Shown: positions 27,705-36,773 of the stretch, one piece after another | How the letters are laid out: every line of letters begins with the position of its first letter | How positions within the stretch are numbered: position 1 is the first letter of the stretch | Source of the DNA: Bacteroidales bacterium | Lineage (GTDB): Bacteria; Bacteroidota; Bacteroidia; Bacteroidales; CAIWKO01 | Length of the DNA: 64,000 nt | Assembly (NCBI GenBank): GCA_023228145.1 | Contig: JALOBU010000012.1 | Location: 1-64,000, forward strand | Direction: 5' to 3' | Position numbers and translations under genes: made by a program | The notes under the pieces: generated by a model | What the model saw: only the letters and a program-made list of their open reading frames with translations | The model's database searches: none | Told to the model about the DNA's origin: nothing

Positions 27705-27884
27705 ATGAAAATAGTTTTTATTAAAAGTCACTCAGAGCCGGATAAAGATTTTGACAGAAAGATTTATCCGTGTCCCCGCCTGACCGATATAGCAATTTGC
27801 GTTGGCGGGCAGGGAAGAGTGACTAATCCGGTCGCCCTCGACACATTCCAACATAAAAGTCGGAATGGCTCAGCCTGTCCGTAA
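27705..27884 (+). pseudogene. Small frame with GC-rich repeat insertion
   Basis: A 59-codon frame starts MKIVFIKSHSEPDKDFDRKI. It changes character near 27770 into GC-rich sequence with a CCCGCC...GGCGGG inverted pair (27776 and about 27804) and a second hairpin, ATTCCAAC/GTCGGAAT, at 27847-27868. I read this as a gene start disrupted by a short repetitive element, but I recognise neither. The remaining part of 27508-27934 holds no supported gene. Confidence 0.35.
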
Positions 27885-27934
27885 ATTATAAATTTTGGGA
27901 AAAACCCAAACAGTTTTTTATTTGATATCAAGAA

Positions 27935-28462
27935 GTGGAAAAAATAGAAAAAAACATACTGTTCACACCGGAGGATTTGCAGCTTGCATATACAACGCAT
28001 TTTCGCAGAACATATCCTGTTCGCAGCCGCATGTTGTTTATAATAAGCATTATTTCTCTTTTAACAGGTATTGCTTTTTTCTGTTATGATTTCTCACAAG
28101 GAAACATATTTATTAAAAACTGGGCAGCATGGTTTCTGTTATGCTACGGAATTACAATTGCTGTAGTATATTTTCACAATTTAAAAACTATTGGCAAGCG
28201 TATGTATTCAAAAATGCCTGATTTTGAAAGGCCATATAATTTCATTTTTGATGCCGGAAAGATACAGATTACATCAGAAACCACAAACAATATAAATAAA
28301 TGGGAGGCTTACAATTCGGCTCTTTTTTGTGAAAACATGATACTCTTATACCCCAATAAATTACGCTTCAATCTCTTCCCAAAAAAATATTTTACAGACG
28401 AGGAGTTTAATATGCTGAAACAATGGATTAAAGCCAAAATAAAAACCAAAGAATATAAATGA
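27935..28462 (+). CDS. YcxB-like membrane protein
   Basis: 175 residues from a GTG start; a TGA lies 12 bases upstream in frame and the next ATG is far inside. Two transmembrane segments (about 35-52 and 63-80) are followed by a cytosolic YcxB-type domain. That domain has ITSETTNNINKWEAYNSALF and LLYPNKLRFNLFPKKYFTDEE, the NLIPKR-like signature of the family. The function is unknown. It overlaps the nitroreductase gene by four bases. Confidence 0.75.
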   Translation: MEKIEKNILFTPEDLQLAYTTHFRRTYPVRSRMLFIISIISLLTGIAFFCYDFSQGNIFIKNWAAWFLLCYGITIAVVYFHNLKTIGKRMYSKMPDFERPYNFIFDAGKIQITSETTNNINKWEAYNSALFCENMILLYPNKLRFNLFPKKYFTDEEFNMLKQWIKAKIKTKEYK

Positions 28463-29001
28463 ATTTCCATGAACTGATCCGCTTACGCCAAAGCACGCGT
28501 AAATACAATGACAAGCCCGTTGAACGGGAAAAAATTCTACATTGCATCGAAGCAGCCCGTCTGGCACCTTCAGCATGCAATTCGCAGCCATGGTCTTTTA
28601 TCATAATTGATGAACCGCAACAAAGAAATAAAGTTGCCAGAGAAACATATAATAATGTGATTCCTTTTAATAAATTTGTTGCTGAAGCCTCGGCTATTGT
28701 TGCTGTAATTATAGAGAAACCCACTTTAATTTCTCAGCTTGGCGGAAGAATTAAAAATAAAGATTTTTACCTTATCGACATCGGAATTGCTGCTGAACAT
28801 TTTTGCCTTCAAGCTGCTGAAGAAGGGTTAGGAACCTGCATGCTGGGATGGTTTAACGAAAAAAACATTCAAGACATTTTGAATATCCCTAAAAACAAAC
28901 GCATCGGATTGCTAATAACTATGGGCTATTCAAATGTTAAAATTCGCAGTAAAATAAGAAAACCACTTGAGAAAATAACAAAATACAACAGTTATGAATA
29001 A
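28459..29001 (+). CDS. Nitroreductase family protein (FMN)
   Basis: 180 residues. Seen: RLRQSTRKYNDKPV (N-terminal FMN phosphate site), RLAPSACNSQPWSFIII (the SxxNxQPW signature) and IGIAAEHFCLQAAEEGLGTCMLGWF near the C-terminal half. These are small flavoproteins using NAD(P)H on diverse quinone or nitro substrates. The physiological substrate is not evident. It is tightly packed: four-base overlap with the YcxB-like gene and eight-base overlap with the PGK gene, so these three probably form an operon. Confidence 0.9.
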   Translation: MNFHELIRLRQSTRKYNDKPVEREKILHCIEAARLAPSACNSQPWSFIIIDEPQQRNKVARETYNNVIPFNKFVAEASAIVAVIIEKPTLISQLGGRIKNKDFYLIDIGIAAEHFCLQAAEEGLGTCMLGWFNEKNIQDILNIPKNKRIGLLITMGYSNVKIRSKIRKPLEKITKYNSYE

Positions 29002-30325
29002 GATTATAAACCAATTAAATCTGCCGCTTTTACAGGATGCTGAGCTTAAAAACAAAATAGTGCTGGTCAGGGTTGACCACAACGTAGTGAAAAAAGGCGT
29101 TATACATGACCCCTACCGTATTGACGCAACTATGGGAACATTATATTATATCAACGCAAAAGGCGGAAAAATAATTCTAATGACTCATGCGGGAAGGCCC
29201 AAAAATAAAAAGACCGGAGAAATTGATATATCAGACGATACATCCATACAGCCCGTTGTTGACTACCTGCAAAACAAGCTGCATATTACCCTGAAAGTTC
29301 CTGAGTTTCAACAGCATGGCAACCAGGGGTATTTTGGCATGGAGACATCCATAAACCACCTTATCCGCGACCTGAATGACCATACTATTGACGGAATCTA
29401 CCTTCCAAACACACGGTGGTTTTCAGGGGAAGAAGCCAAAGGTGCTGAAGCTGACCATTTTGCTTATCAGCTGGCCGGTCTTGCTGACATTTATGTGAAC
29501 GATGCTTTCGGATCCTGGCAGGCACATGCTTCAACAGTAAATGTTGCCAAATACCTTCCTTCATACGCCGGGTTTTTGTTACAGAAAGAAATTCAAAACC
29601 TTGAACGTATCTACAAACCCGATAGGCCTTTTGTTTCAGTAGTTGCCGGTTCAAAATTCGATACCAAAGTTGATTCGCTGAACGCATTATTAAAAGTTTC
29701 AGATTACCTGGTACTTGGAGGTGTAATTTATAACGCTTTTTTATGTGCCAAATATGGCTTTGTTATTGAAGGAATTGAATCCGAAGATATTGCACTGGCG
29801 AAAAATTTTGTAGAATACTCCAATAAATTTCCCGGAAAACTGATAGAATTGCCTTTCATCGTTGAATCAGACACTATGGAAGGGTTAATACCCGGACAAT
29901 ATCGTGTGCATAATATTAAAGATCTGAAAGCAAACGACAGGCTGAAATATGTTTTGGATGTGGACCCGCGGTCATTTCAGGAACCCTATGTAAAGAAAGT
30001 TTTTTTAGAAGCCAAAACCATTTTTGTCAATGCAGTCATGGGTTATACGCCTCATTTTAACGAAGGAACTATCGCTCTTGATGAACTTATTGATGAGAAC
30101 ACCAATGCCGTAAAACTTTATGGAGGTGGCGATACTATGCAGGAATTAAAACGTTTGTTACCCGGGCTTTATATTGTTGCCTTAGACAGTCCCCAATATT
30201 ATATTTTCACCGGAGGTGGAGCTGTTCTTAAAGCTATTCAGGAAGGTAATGTTTTGGGCCTTGAACCGGTAAACGCTCTTATTAATCCTCTGTCGGCCAG
30301 AAAACAAAAAAACAGTAAAGCATAA
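28994..30325 (+). CDS. pgk: Phosphoglycerate kinase, divergent
   Basis: 443 residues, longer than the usual 390-400. PGK landmarks are all present but altered: VLVRVDHNVV (usually DFNVP), YRIDATM with the substrate Arg, THAGRPKN (usually SHLGRP), NTRWFSGEE (usually NLRFxxxE), DAFGSWQAHAST, GSKFDTKVD with the conserved Lys, GGGDT and FTGGGAVLK (usually STGGGA). The enzyme transfers phosphate between 1,3-bisphosphoglycerate and ADP. The divergence suggests a second, lineage-specific PGK, perhaps with altered regulation. It overlaps the nitroreductase gene and lies 37 bases before the ROK kinase gene. Confidence 0.85.
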   Translation: MNKIINQLNLPLLQDAELKNKIVLVRVDHNVVKKGVIHDPYRIDATMGTLYYINAKGGKIILMTHAGRPKNKKTGEIDISDDTSIQPVVDYLQNKLHITLKVPEFQQHGNQGYFGMETSINHLIRDLNDHTIDGIYLPNTRWFSGEEAKGAEADHFAYQLAGLADIYVNDAFGSWQAHASTVNVAKYLPSYAGFLLQKEIQNLERIYKPDRPFVSVVAGSKFDTKVDSLNALLKVSDYLVLGGVIYNAFLCAKYGFVIEGIESEDIALAKNFVEYSNKFPGKLIELPFIVESDTMEGLIPGQYRVHNIKDLKANDRLKYVLDVDPRSFQEPYVKKVFLEAKTIFVNAVMGYTPHFNEGTIALDELIDENTNAVKLYGGGDTMQELKRLLPGLYIVALDSPQYYIFTGGGAVLKAIQEGNVLGLEPVNALINPLSARKQKNSKA

Positions 30326-30362
30326 ATTACTTATAAACAAAAATCTGCAAAACAAAATTCTT

Positions 30363-31304
30363 ATGAGCGAACTGGCAGTCGGAATTGATATTGGGGGGAC
30401 CAACACAGTTTTGGGGTTTGTTGATAAGGATGGCATTTGTGTACATAAAACAACAAAAAAAACCACCGATTATGTTAATCCTGAAGTTTTTGTAGAAGCA
30501 CTTACTTGCACTATAAGTGACTTTTTTTATACCAACAAACAGCACAGTATCGCCGGAATAGGAATTGGCGCTCCCAATGGAAATTATTACAAAGGAACTA
30601 TTGAATTTGCGCCAAATCTTAAATGGAAGGGTGTTGTCCCTATTGTAAGTCTTTTTCAACAAAAATTAAAAACACCTGTTATTCTAACTAATGATGCCAA
30701 TGCTGCAGCTATCGGAGAGATGATTTATGGAAATGCCAGGGGTATGAATAATTTTATACTGATAACTTTAGGCACAGGCGTTGGAAGTGGTATAGTCGTT
30801 GACGGCAACCTTGTTTACGGACATGATGGTTTTGCAGGAGAAATCGGGCATGCAATAGTGTATCCAAAGGGCCGCTTGTGTGGCTGCGGACGTAAAGGCT
30901 GCCTGGAAGCCTATTGCTCAGCACAAGGCATCACAACAACTTACATGGAATTACTTAATGAGGAAGGTATTTTGGATATTCCCAAAACAACGATTTCACC
31001 TTTAACTATTTATGAAAAGGCAAAATCCGGCGAAAGTACCGCTATCAGAACCTATGAAAAAACAGGAGAGACACTCGGCCTTGTACTAGCCAACAGTGTG
31101 GCATTTACCAGCCCGGAAGCGATTTTTTTGTTCGGAGGTATATCCAATGCCGGAGATTTTTTATTAATTCCAACAAAAAAGAACTTTGAAAAAAATCTTT
31201 TGGTGATTTATAGAAATAAAATAACAATTCTGCTTTCGGGTATCAGGGAGAATGATGCAGCTGTTCTTGGAGCCGCGTCCCTGATATGGAAATTAAAACA
31301 ATAA
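30363..31304 (+). CDS. ROK family glucokinase
   Basis: 313 residues. An ASKHA sugar kinase: AVGIDIGGTNTVLGFVD (phosphate 1), LTNDANAAAIGE (catalytic Asp), ITLGTGVGSGIVVDG (phosphate 2), then the ROK zinc cluster with GHAIVYPKGRLCGCGRKGC (His plus three Cys) and LEAYCSAQG (the ExGH-type and Glu residues). It is expected to phosphorylate glucose or a related hexose with ATP in the cytosol. The pairing with PGK just upstream suggests a glycolytic unit. It ends before a bidirectional terminator shared with the convergent ssb gene. Confidence 0.92.
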   Translation: MSELAVGIDIGGTNTVLGFVDKDGICVHKTTKKTTDYVNPEVFVEALTCTISDFFYTNKQHSIAGIGIGAPNGNYYKGTIEFAPNLKWKGVVPIVSLFQQKLKTPVILTNDANAAAIGEMIYGNARGMNNFILITLGTGVGSGIVVDGNLVYGHDGFAGEIGHAIVYPKGRLCGCGRKGCLEAYCSAQGITTTYMELLNEEGILDIPKTTISPLTIYEKAKSGESTAIRTYEKTGETLGLVLANSVAFTSPEAIFLFGGISNAGDFLLIPTKKNFEKNLLVIYRNKITILLSGIRENDAAVLGAASLIWKLKQ

Positions 31305-31387
31305 TAATATTTATACCGATAGGATAACTGTTGGAGTTCATAAGTTAATCCACTAATTGAATACTATAGATACCGTATAGGTATTAT

Positions 31388-31426
31388 AAAAAAAAGCCCC
31401 GCAGCAATTCTGACAGGGCTTTTTTT
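31388..31426. terminator. Bidirectional intrinsic terminator
   Basis: A run of A's (31388-31395) and GCCC (31396-31399) pair with GGGC (31416-31419) and a run of T's (31420-31426). The loop is 16 bases. The A-tract/T-tract symmetry serves both the ROK kinase gene from the left and the ssb gene from the right. Confidence 0.85.
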
Positions 31427-31442
31427 GCAACAACAACAGATG

Positions 31443-31811
31443 TTATGCTGCTTTTTCTTCAGTTGCTTTTTTTTTGTCTTCAACAATATCGAACTCCATG
31501 GCGCGTATTTCAAACACGTTTTGTTTTGTGCCGTTTTTATCGGTGTATTGCCTGTTTACAATTTTTCCGGTAACTTTAACAAAGGTACCTTTTTTGATTT
31601 TGTCCAGCGCCAGTTCGGCAACCTTATCCCACATCACAATATTGTGCCATGTGGTTTCTTTTACCCATTCGTCGCTTTTGTTTTTATAACTGTTGCTGGT
31701 AGCCAGCGAAAAGCGTAGCATCTGTGCGCCACTTGCAAATGTTTTTACTTCGGGATTCATACCTGCGAATCCGCTTAATTCTACTTTGTTAACTGATTTT
31801 TTCATTTTCAT
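31443..31811 (-). CDS. ssb: Single-stranded DNA-binding protein (short SSB)
   Basis: About 122 residues, one OB-fold: VNKVELSGFAGMNPEVK, MLRFSLATSNSYKNKSDEWVKETTWHNIVMW (the canonical WHN/W block), KGTFVKVTGKIVNRQYTDKNG and FEIRAMEFDIV. It is shorter than E. coli SSB and ends KKKATEEKAA. It lacks the acidic DDDIPF-type tip that recruits partner proteins. I chose the ATG at 31811; 31805 is also possible. It is probably a second, small SSB paralogue, as is common in Bacteroidota. Confidence 0.9.
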   Translation of the reverse strand: MKMKKSVNKVELSGFAGMNPEVKTFASGAQMLRFSLATSNSYKNKSDEWVKETTWHNIVMWDKVAELALDKIKKGTFVKVTGKIVNRQYTDKNGTKQNVFEIRAMEFDIVEDKKKATEEKAA

Positions 31812-31920
31812 TAGTTTTTTTAGGTTAAACAGTTGGTCGGTTTGTCCGACGATTGATGATGCAAAGTAACAATGAGCCAAAATACTTATTCGGTTGTTAA
31901 ATATTTGTATTCGGATATAG

Positions 31921-31940
31921 TCGTTTGTAGTCGTTTGTAA
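31921..31940 (+). repeat. Tandem 10-mer upstream of a -7 box
   Basis: TCGTTTGTAG at 31921-31930 and TCGTTTGTAA at 31931-31940 stand head to tail. The second copy supplies a TTTG that could act as the -33 element for TATCTTTG at 31955-31962. Confidence 0.55.
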
Positions 31941-31962
31941 ACGGATATTTTTTGTATCTTTG
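31935..31962 (+). promoter_or_regulatory. Putative Bacteroidota-type promoter
   Basis: TTG at 31935-31937 and TATCTTTG at 31955-31962, with 17 bp between them (two fewer than the best spacing seen elsewhere here). It would give a long leader of about 230 bases for the S23 gene at 32199. That leader holds the repeat tract at 32111-32180. Confidence 0.5.
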
Positions 31963-32110
31963 GAGAAATTTTAAGGAAGATGAGGAGTATAGGCTGATAA
32001 GCTGTTAGGGGAATAGGAGAGCGATGCATTGTTGGTAATATAAAATACCAATAGTCTGTTAATAATAATCCCAAACAGTCGCTTTTAAGCAATCAAAACC
32101 ATCAGAACAG

Positions 32111-32180
32111 CCAAACAACCTAACCTCCTTACAGCCTAAAAGTCTATCAGTCTAACAGCCTAAACACCTAAAAGTCTAAC
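32111..32180 (+). repeat. Degenerate CTAACAGCCTAAAAGT repeat tract
   Basis: Short imperfect units such as CCTAACC, CAGCCTAAAAGTCTA, CAGTCTAACAGCCTAAA and CACCTAAAAGTCTAAC follow one another without spacers. A similar patch (CACCTAACAACC...CCTAACAGCCTA) lies just after the S23 gene at about 32557-32585. A reverse-complement-like patch (AGGCTGATAAGCTGTTAGG) lies at about 31990-32010. The tract brackets the S23 gene and has no direct coding role. Confidence 0.6.
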
Positions 32181-32198
32181 CCCCATAAACCCCACCCC

Positions 32199-32549
32199 AT
32201 GAGAGACCACAACAAAATAAGAGCATTCGAACTGTCTGACGAATTTGTCTTGCTTATTTATAATATCACAAAACAATTTCCCAAAGAAGAAGTTTACGGA
32301 TTAACATCGCAAATCAGAAGAGCTGCGGTATCAGTACCATCGAATATTGTAGAAGGTTGCGCCCGGAAAACAGAAGGAGAATACAAGAGATTTTTGGATG
32401 TTGCCTTCGGCTCTTTTCGCGAATTAAAATATCAATTCGGGCTGGCTTACCGCCTGGGATATGTTAAAGATACCGATATACAACAATGCAACTCAAAACT
32501 AACTGAAACAGAAAAAGTACTTAGTGCACTAATACGCTCCCTGCGCTGA
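32199..32549 (+). CDS. S23/IVP-type four-helix bundle protein
   Basis: 116 residues, all alpha. Signature: FELSDEFVLLIYNITKQFPKEEVYGLTSQIRRAA, VSVPSNIVEGCARKT and FLDVAFGSFRELKYQFGLAYRLGY. The family (TIGR02436-type) was first seen encoded in intervening sequences of 23S rRNA genes, and free-standing copies are common in Bacteroidota. It forms a pentameric bundle and is thought to bind nucleic acid; its role is unknown. No 23S sequence is nearby. It is flanked on both sides by the degenerate repeat tract. Confidence 0.9.
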   Translation: MRDHNKIRAFELSDEFVLLIYNITKQFPKEEVYGLTSQIRRAAVSVPSNIVEGCARKTEGEYKRFLDVAFGSFRELKYQFGLAYRLGYVKDTDIQQCNSKLTETEKVLSALIRSLR

Positions 32550-32601
32550 TATAACCACCTAACAACCTATTTACCTAACAGCCTATAAAAAACCCACCCC
32601 T

Positions 32602-32967
32602 ATGGAAAAACGTACCTGCCTCGAATGCGGCGAAGAATTCAGCGGAAGAATTGATAAAAAGTTCTGTTCCGACATGTGCCGCAATGCATACAACAACAAA
32701 CTGAACAGTGATAACACCAATCTGGTCAGGAACATTAACAACATTCTGCGCAAGAACCGCCGTATCCTGCAAAGCTTAAATAAAGCTGAAAAAACCAAGG
32801 TGCACCGAAAAAAACTTGTCGAAAAAGGTTTTGACTTCAATCATTTTACAAATATTTACCGCACCCAGAAGGGCAGCCAGTATTATTTCTGCTATGAGCA
32901 GGGGTACTTGCCGCTAGATAATGATTTTTATTTTCTTGTAATCAATAAAAGAGTGAACGAAGAATAG
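32602..32967 (+). CDS. Conserved zinc-ribbon protein, function unknown
   Basis: 121 residues. The N-terminal treble-clef or zinc-ribbon-like motif is C-x2-C (CLEC, residues 5-8) and FCSDMCRNAY (a C-x3-C pair near 22-26), followed by a basic helical region (RKNRRILQSLNKAEKTKVHRK split over about 50-70) and a mixed C-terminal part. Similar short proteins are found widely in Bacteroidota, but I know of no function. It lies 53 bases before mutS. Confidence 0.75.
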   Translation: MEKRTCLECGEEFSGRIDKKFCSDMCRNAYNNKLNSDNTNLVRNINNILRKNRRILQSLNKAEKTKVHRKKLVEKGFDFNHFTNIYRTQKGSQYYFCYEQGYLPLDNDFYFLVINKRVNEE

Positions 32968-32995
32968 TTTTTACAGGCAAATTCTGCAAAAAAAC

Positions 32996-33003
32996 TACCT
33001 TTG
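32996..33003 (+). promoter_or_regulatory. -7 box TACCTTTG for mutS
   Basis: TACCTTTG ends 17 bases before the TTG start of mutS. No TTG is seen at the ideal -33 spacing. The box supports the TTG at 33020 as the mutS start rather than the internal ATG at 33059. Confidence 0.5.
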
Positions 33004-33019
33004 TTTAAAATAAAACCGC

Positions 33020-35644
33020 TTGGCCGAAAGCAAAAAAGATATTGCCGAAACCCCTCTGATGAAGCAGCATAACGCCATCAAGGCGAAATATCCCGATGCG
33101 CTGTTGTTGTTCCGTGTGGGCGATTTTTATGAAACATTCGGCGAAGATGCTGTAAAGGCTTCATCAATTCTTGGAATCGTACTGACGAAAAGAGCCAATG
33201 GCTCTGCATCCTATATTGACCTTGCGGGTTTTCCGCATCATGCCCTTGATACATATTTGCCTAAGCTGGTTAAAGCAGGATTACGCGTTGCTATCTGTGA
33301 CCAATTGGAAGATCCAAAACTGACAAAAAAAATCGTCAAACGCGGCATTACTGAAATAGTTACCCCCGGTGTTGCTTATAATGACAAAGTACTCGACCAC
33401 AAAGAAAATAATTTTTTAGCCGGACTACACCTCGAACCACGCATATCAGGCGTTTCCTTTCTCGATATTTCTACCGGGGAATTTTATCTGGCCCAGGGCA
33501 GTAAAGAATACATAGACAACCTGTTACAAAGTTTTCATCCCAATGAAGTTATTGTTCAGAAAAACAAACTCCGGGAATTTACAGAAACTTTTGGCGACAA
33601 GTATTACACTTCCACTTTTGACGATTGGGTGTTTACACCCGATTTTGCCAACAACATACTGCAAAGTCATTTTCAGACTACATCATTAAAAGGGTTTGGG
33701 GTTGAAGAGCTGGATTACGGCATTATTGCCGCCGGGGCAGCGCTTCATTACCTTGCCGAAACACAGCACGACAAAATCAGTCATATTTCAAAACTCAGCC
33801 GCATCGAAGAAGAACATTTTGTTTGGATTGACCGCTTTACAATACGCAATCTCGAACTTATACATTCCTCAAACGAAAAGGCCTTAACATTGATTGATGT
33901 TATTGACCACACGCTAACCCCCATGGGCAGCCGCCTTTTGAAACGCTGGCTGGTGATGCCGCTAAAAGACAAACAACTGATAAACGAACGGCTCAATATG
34001 GTCGGGTATTTTATTAAAGAACGAATTTTTTCTGATGAATTAAGAAAAAATGTGAAGCTGATAGGAGATTTGGAAAGACTGATATCAAAAGTTGCTATTA
34101 ATAAAATTAATCCAAGAGAAGTTGCACAGATACGAAGGGCTTTATTGGCAGTTGAAGAAATTAAAAATAGCTTTGAAAAAGCAGAGGATTTTGCTTTAAG
34201 AAAGATTGGAGAGCAGCTTAATGGTTGTAAACTGATACGCGACCGTATTGAACACGATTTAAATTCCGATCCGCCGGCGCTGGCAAACAAAGGAAATGTA
34301 ATTGCCAATGGGGTTTCTACGGAGCTCGATGAACTGCGAAAACTCGCCTACTCAGGAAAAGATTATCTGTTGCAGATACAACAACGGGAAAGCGAAAAAA
34401 CAGGCATACCCTCATTGAAAATTGCCTTTAACAATGTTTTTGGGTATTACATTGAAGTTACAAATACGCATAAAAATAAAGTGCCGTCCGATTGGACACG
34501 CAAACAAACTCTTGCCAATTGTGAAAGGTACATTACCGAAGAACTTAAGGAATATGAAGATAAAATTCTGGGTGCCGAAGAAAAAATCCTTGCACTCGAA
34601 ATGCAGCTATATAATGAATTGATTGTTGTATTATTCGATTATATAAAACCCATACAGCTCAATGCGTCACTCATAGCACGTATTGATTGTTTGTTATCCT
34701 TTGCCACGGTTTCGGTTAAATATAATTACTGTCGGCCGGAAACTAATGATTTGCTGATTATAGATATTAAAGATGGCCGTCATCCTGTTATTGAACAAAA
34801 TCTGCCTGCCGGTGAAAAATATATTGCCAACGATGTGTATCTGGATGACAGCAAACAACAAATTATAATTATTACAGGACCGAATATGTCCGGGAAATCT
34901 GCTTTGCTGCGACAGACAGCGTTGATTGTGCTGATGGCACAGATTGGATGTTACGTTCCGGCCGCTTCGGCACAAATCGGGCTGGTGGATAAAATATTTA
35001 CAAGGGTAGGTGCATCCGATAATATTTCTTCCGGAGAATCCACATTCATGGTGGAGATGAACGAAACAGCAAGCATTCTTAACAATATTTCTTCACGAAG
35101 CCTGATCTTGCTTGACGAAATTGGCCGTGGCACCAGCACTTACGATGGTATTTCCATTGCCTGGGCAATCGCAGAGTACCTTCATGAAAACAAAGTTTTT
35201 AAGCCTAAAGTTTTGTTTGCAACGCATTATCACGAATTGAACGAAATGGCAAAGACGATGTCCGGCATTAAAAATTATCATGTAAATGTAAAGGAGATTG
35301 CAAACAAAATATTATTTCTGCGTAAGTTATTGCCTGGCGGAACCGAACACAGCTTCGGGATACATGTGGCCAAGATGGCCGGGATGCCGCAAAAAATTAT
35401 TGACCGCGCTAACGACCTGTTGCAGCATCTGGAAAAAGACCACAGCAATACCGAACTGACTCAGGGCAGAAAAGCTCAAAAAAACGCTTCAGAAGAAAAT
35501 TACCAGTTAAGTTTTATACAACTGAACGACCCTCTGCTCGAACAAATAAAAGACGACATCCTGAATATTGATATTGACACGCTAACTCCCGTGGAAGCCC
35601 TGATGAAGCTGAATGAGATTAAGAAACTTTTAAACAGAAAATAG
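33020..35644 (+). CDS. mutS: DNA mismatch repair ATPase MutS
   Basis: 874 residues, full length. Domain [17 protein letters not shown] followed by [16 protein letters not shown], with the mismatch-probing Phe-x-Glu (F-Y-E). Connector, lever and clamp domains follow. The ATPase domain has [13 protein letters not shown] (Walker A), [30 protein letters not shown] (Walker B) and LFATHYHEL (the His switch). The C-terminal helix-turn-helix dimer region is present. It starts with TTG at 33020; the N-terminal residues [16 protein letters not shown] match the usual family start. It is convergent with the wzm gene. Confidence 0.96.
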   Translation: MAESKKDIAETPLMKQHNAIKAKYPDALLLFRVGDFYETFGEDAVKASSILGIVLTKRANGSASYIDLAGFPHHALDTYLPKLVKAGLRVAICDQLEDPKLTKKIVKRGITEIVTPGVAYNDKVLDHKENNFLAGLHLEPRISGVSFLDISTGEFYLAQGSKEYIDNLLQSFHPNEVIVQKNKLREFTETFGDKYYTSTFDDWVFTPDFANNILQSHFQTTSLKGFGVEELDYGIIAAGAALHYLAETQHDKISHISKLSRIEEEHFVWIDRFTIRNLELIHSSNEKALTLIDVIDHTLTPMGSRLLKRWLVMPLKDKQLINERLNMVGYFIKERIFSDELRKNVKLIGDLERLISKVAINKINPREVAQIRRALLAVEEIKNSFEKAEDFALRKIGEQLNGCKLIRDRIEHDLNSDPPALANKGNVIANGVSTELDELRKLAYSGKDYLLQIQQRESEKTGIPSLKIAFNNVFGYYIEVTNTHKNKVPSDWTRKQTLANCERYITEELKEYEDKILGAEEKILALEMQLYNELIVVLFDYIKPIQLNASLIARIDCLLSFATVSVKYNYCRPETNDLLIIDIKDGRHPVIEQNLPAGEKYIANDVYLDDSKQQIIIITGPNMSGKSALLRQTALIVLMAQIGCYVPAASAQIGLVDKIFTRVGASDNISSGESTFMVEMNETASILNNISSRSLILLDEIGRGTSTYDGISIAWAIAEYLHENKVFKPKVLFATHYHELNEMAKTMSGIKNYHVNVKEIANKILFLRKLLPGGTEHSFGIHVAKMAGMPQKIIDRANDLLQHLEKDHSNTELTQGRKAQKNASEENYQLSFIQLNDPLLEQIKDDILNIDIDTLTPVEALMKLNEIKKLLNRK

Positions 35645-35717
35645 TTTTTGTGGTTTTTTTTAGGTTTGATTTCTAAAATAAATTTAGAATTATCATCATT
35701 AAAGTCATACAGGTCAA

Positions 35718-36569
35718 TCATACCGTATCCATAAAATTCCTCTCAATCCGGTTAAACAAAACAATTCCTATAAATAATACCACCAGGGTAAACCCTGCAC
35801 TATATGAAAGATGTAGCCAGCTAAATGTGCCTGAGCCTAAAAAAGCATATTTGAATGTTTCAACTATGGAAGTAACGGGATTAAGCAGCATAAGTGTACG
35901 TAATTTGCCTCCAAAAAAAGATAAAGGAAAAATCACCGGAGTGGCATACATGAGTAATTGTACTCCAAAGGTAACCAGGTATTGTAAATCACGATATTTG
36001 GTGGTCATTGAGGATATGATAATTCCAAGACCAAGTCCAAGCCCTGCCATCAGAACGATAAGGATAGGAAATAACAATAAAGTGATATTAAGATTGACGG
36101 GCATCCCCTGAAAATAATAATATATCATAAAGCCGAGAAACATGATCAGCTGTATCCCAAAGCTAACTAAGTTTGAAATTACTATTGAAATTGGGACAGT
36201 CAACCTGGGAAAATATACTTTACCAAAAACACCAGCATTATTGACAAAAGTATTGGACGTCTTGGTCAGGCATAATGAAAAATACCCCCAGCAAACGATA
36301 CCCGCCATATAAAATAACGGCTGAGGAATTCCGTCTGTAGGAAGTTTTGCCACCCTTCCAAAAATGATGGTAAATGTGATGGTGGTGAATAATGCCTGCA
36401 GCAGGTACCATAAGGGCCCAAGAATGGTTTGTTTATAAACCGATACAAAATCCCGGCGGACAAACAACATCAGCAAATCGCGATACCTCCACACTTCTTT
36501 AAGATGGAAATTAAACCAGTTGGTTTTTGGTTTAATTACTTCAGTCCAGTTGTCCTGTTCTTCTTGCAT
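35718..36569 (-). CDS. wzm: ABC-2 polysaccharide export permease (Wzm-like)
   Basis: About 283 residues. The cytosolic N-terminus has WTEVIKPKTNW and WRYRDLLMLFVRRDF, with KQTILGPLWYLLQ, the hallmark of polysaccharide and teichoic-acid permeases. Six transmembrane segments follow, with GVFGKVYFPRLTVP and the ending FNRIERNFMDTV typical of the family. It should form a dimeric channel with an ATPase (Wzt) to export undecaprenyl-linked glycan. No wzt gene is adjacent: mutS lies directly after it. I chose the ATG at 36569; the frame could begin at 36605. Confidence 0.9.
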   Translation of the reverse strand: MQEEQDNWTEVIKPKTNWFNFHLKEVWRYRDLLMLFVRRDFVSVYKQTILGPLWYLLQALFTTITFTIIFGRVAKLPTDGIPQPLFYMAGIVCWGYFSLCLTKTSNTFVNNAGVFGKVYFPRLTVPISIVISNLVSFGIQLIMFLGFMIYYYFQGMPVNLNITLLLFPILIVLMAGLGLGLGIIISSMTTKYRDLQYLVTFGVQLLMYATPVIFPLSFFGGKLRTLMLLNPVTSIVETFKYAFLGSGTFSWLHLSYSAGFTLVVLFIGIVLFNRIERNFMDTV

Positions 36570-36678
36570 GGGTTTTTGATAAACACAAAAATACATTTTT
36601 TTCATTAACCGAATTGGCGATTAAAACACTTTCAAAATAAATTAGTCTTAATGTCAGTGTTAATTCAAATCAAGATGC

Positions 36679-36764
36679 GATAAAAAACGAAACAAAATCT
36701 AGACAAAAATGTCTGGTGACTGCGCGCGGCCATCCATGGTGTCAGTCACCCCGACACTTTCCAA
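36679..36764 (+). repeat. Hairpin repeat element, left copy
   Basis: An 86-bp element beginning GATAAAAAACGAAAC and ending TTTCCAA. Arms TGTCTGGTGACT (36710-36721) and AGTCACCCCGACA (36744-36756) form a hairpin. The 22-base loop (36722-36743) is the near reverse complement of the loop in the right copy at 38621-38707. The flanks of the two copies are in the same orientation. The pair brackets the DUF4143 gene. Confidence 0.8.
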
Positions 36765-36773
36765 CGTTAATTA

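Noticed and set aside
32111..32180. CRISPR-like array near S23 gene
   Set aside because: Units are degenerate, without unique spacers.
32199..32549. 23S rRNA intervening sequence
   Set aside because: The S23 gene is free-standing; no rRNA-like sequence is near.
35500..35721. Short minus-strand frame after wzm as truncated Wzt
   Set aside because: No P-loop or ABC signature, and most of it is antisense to mutS.
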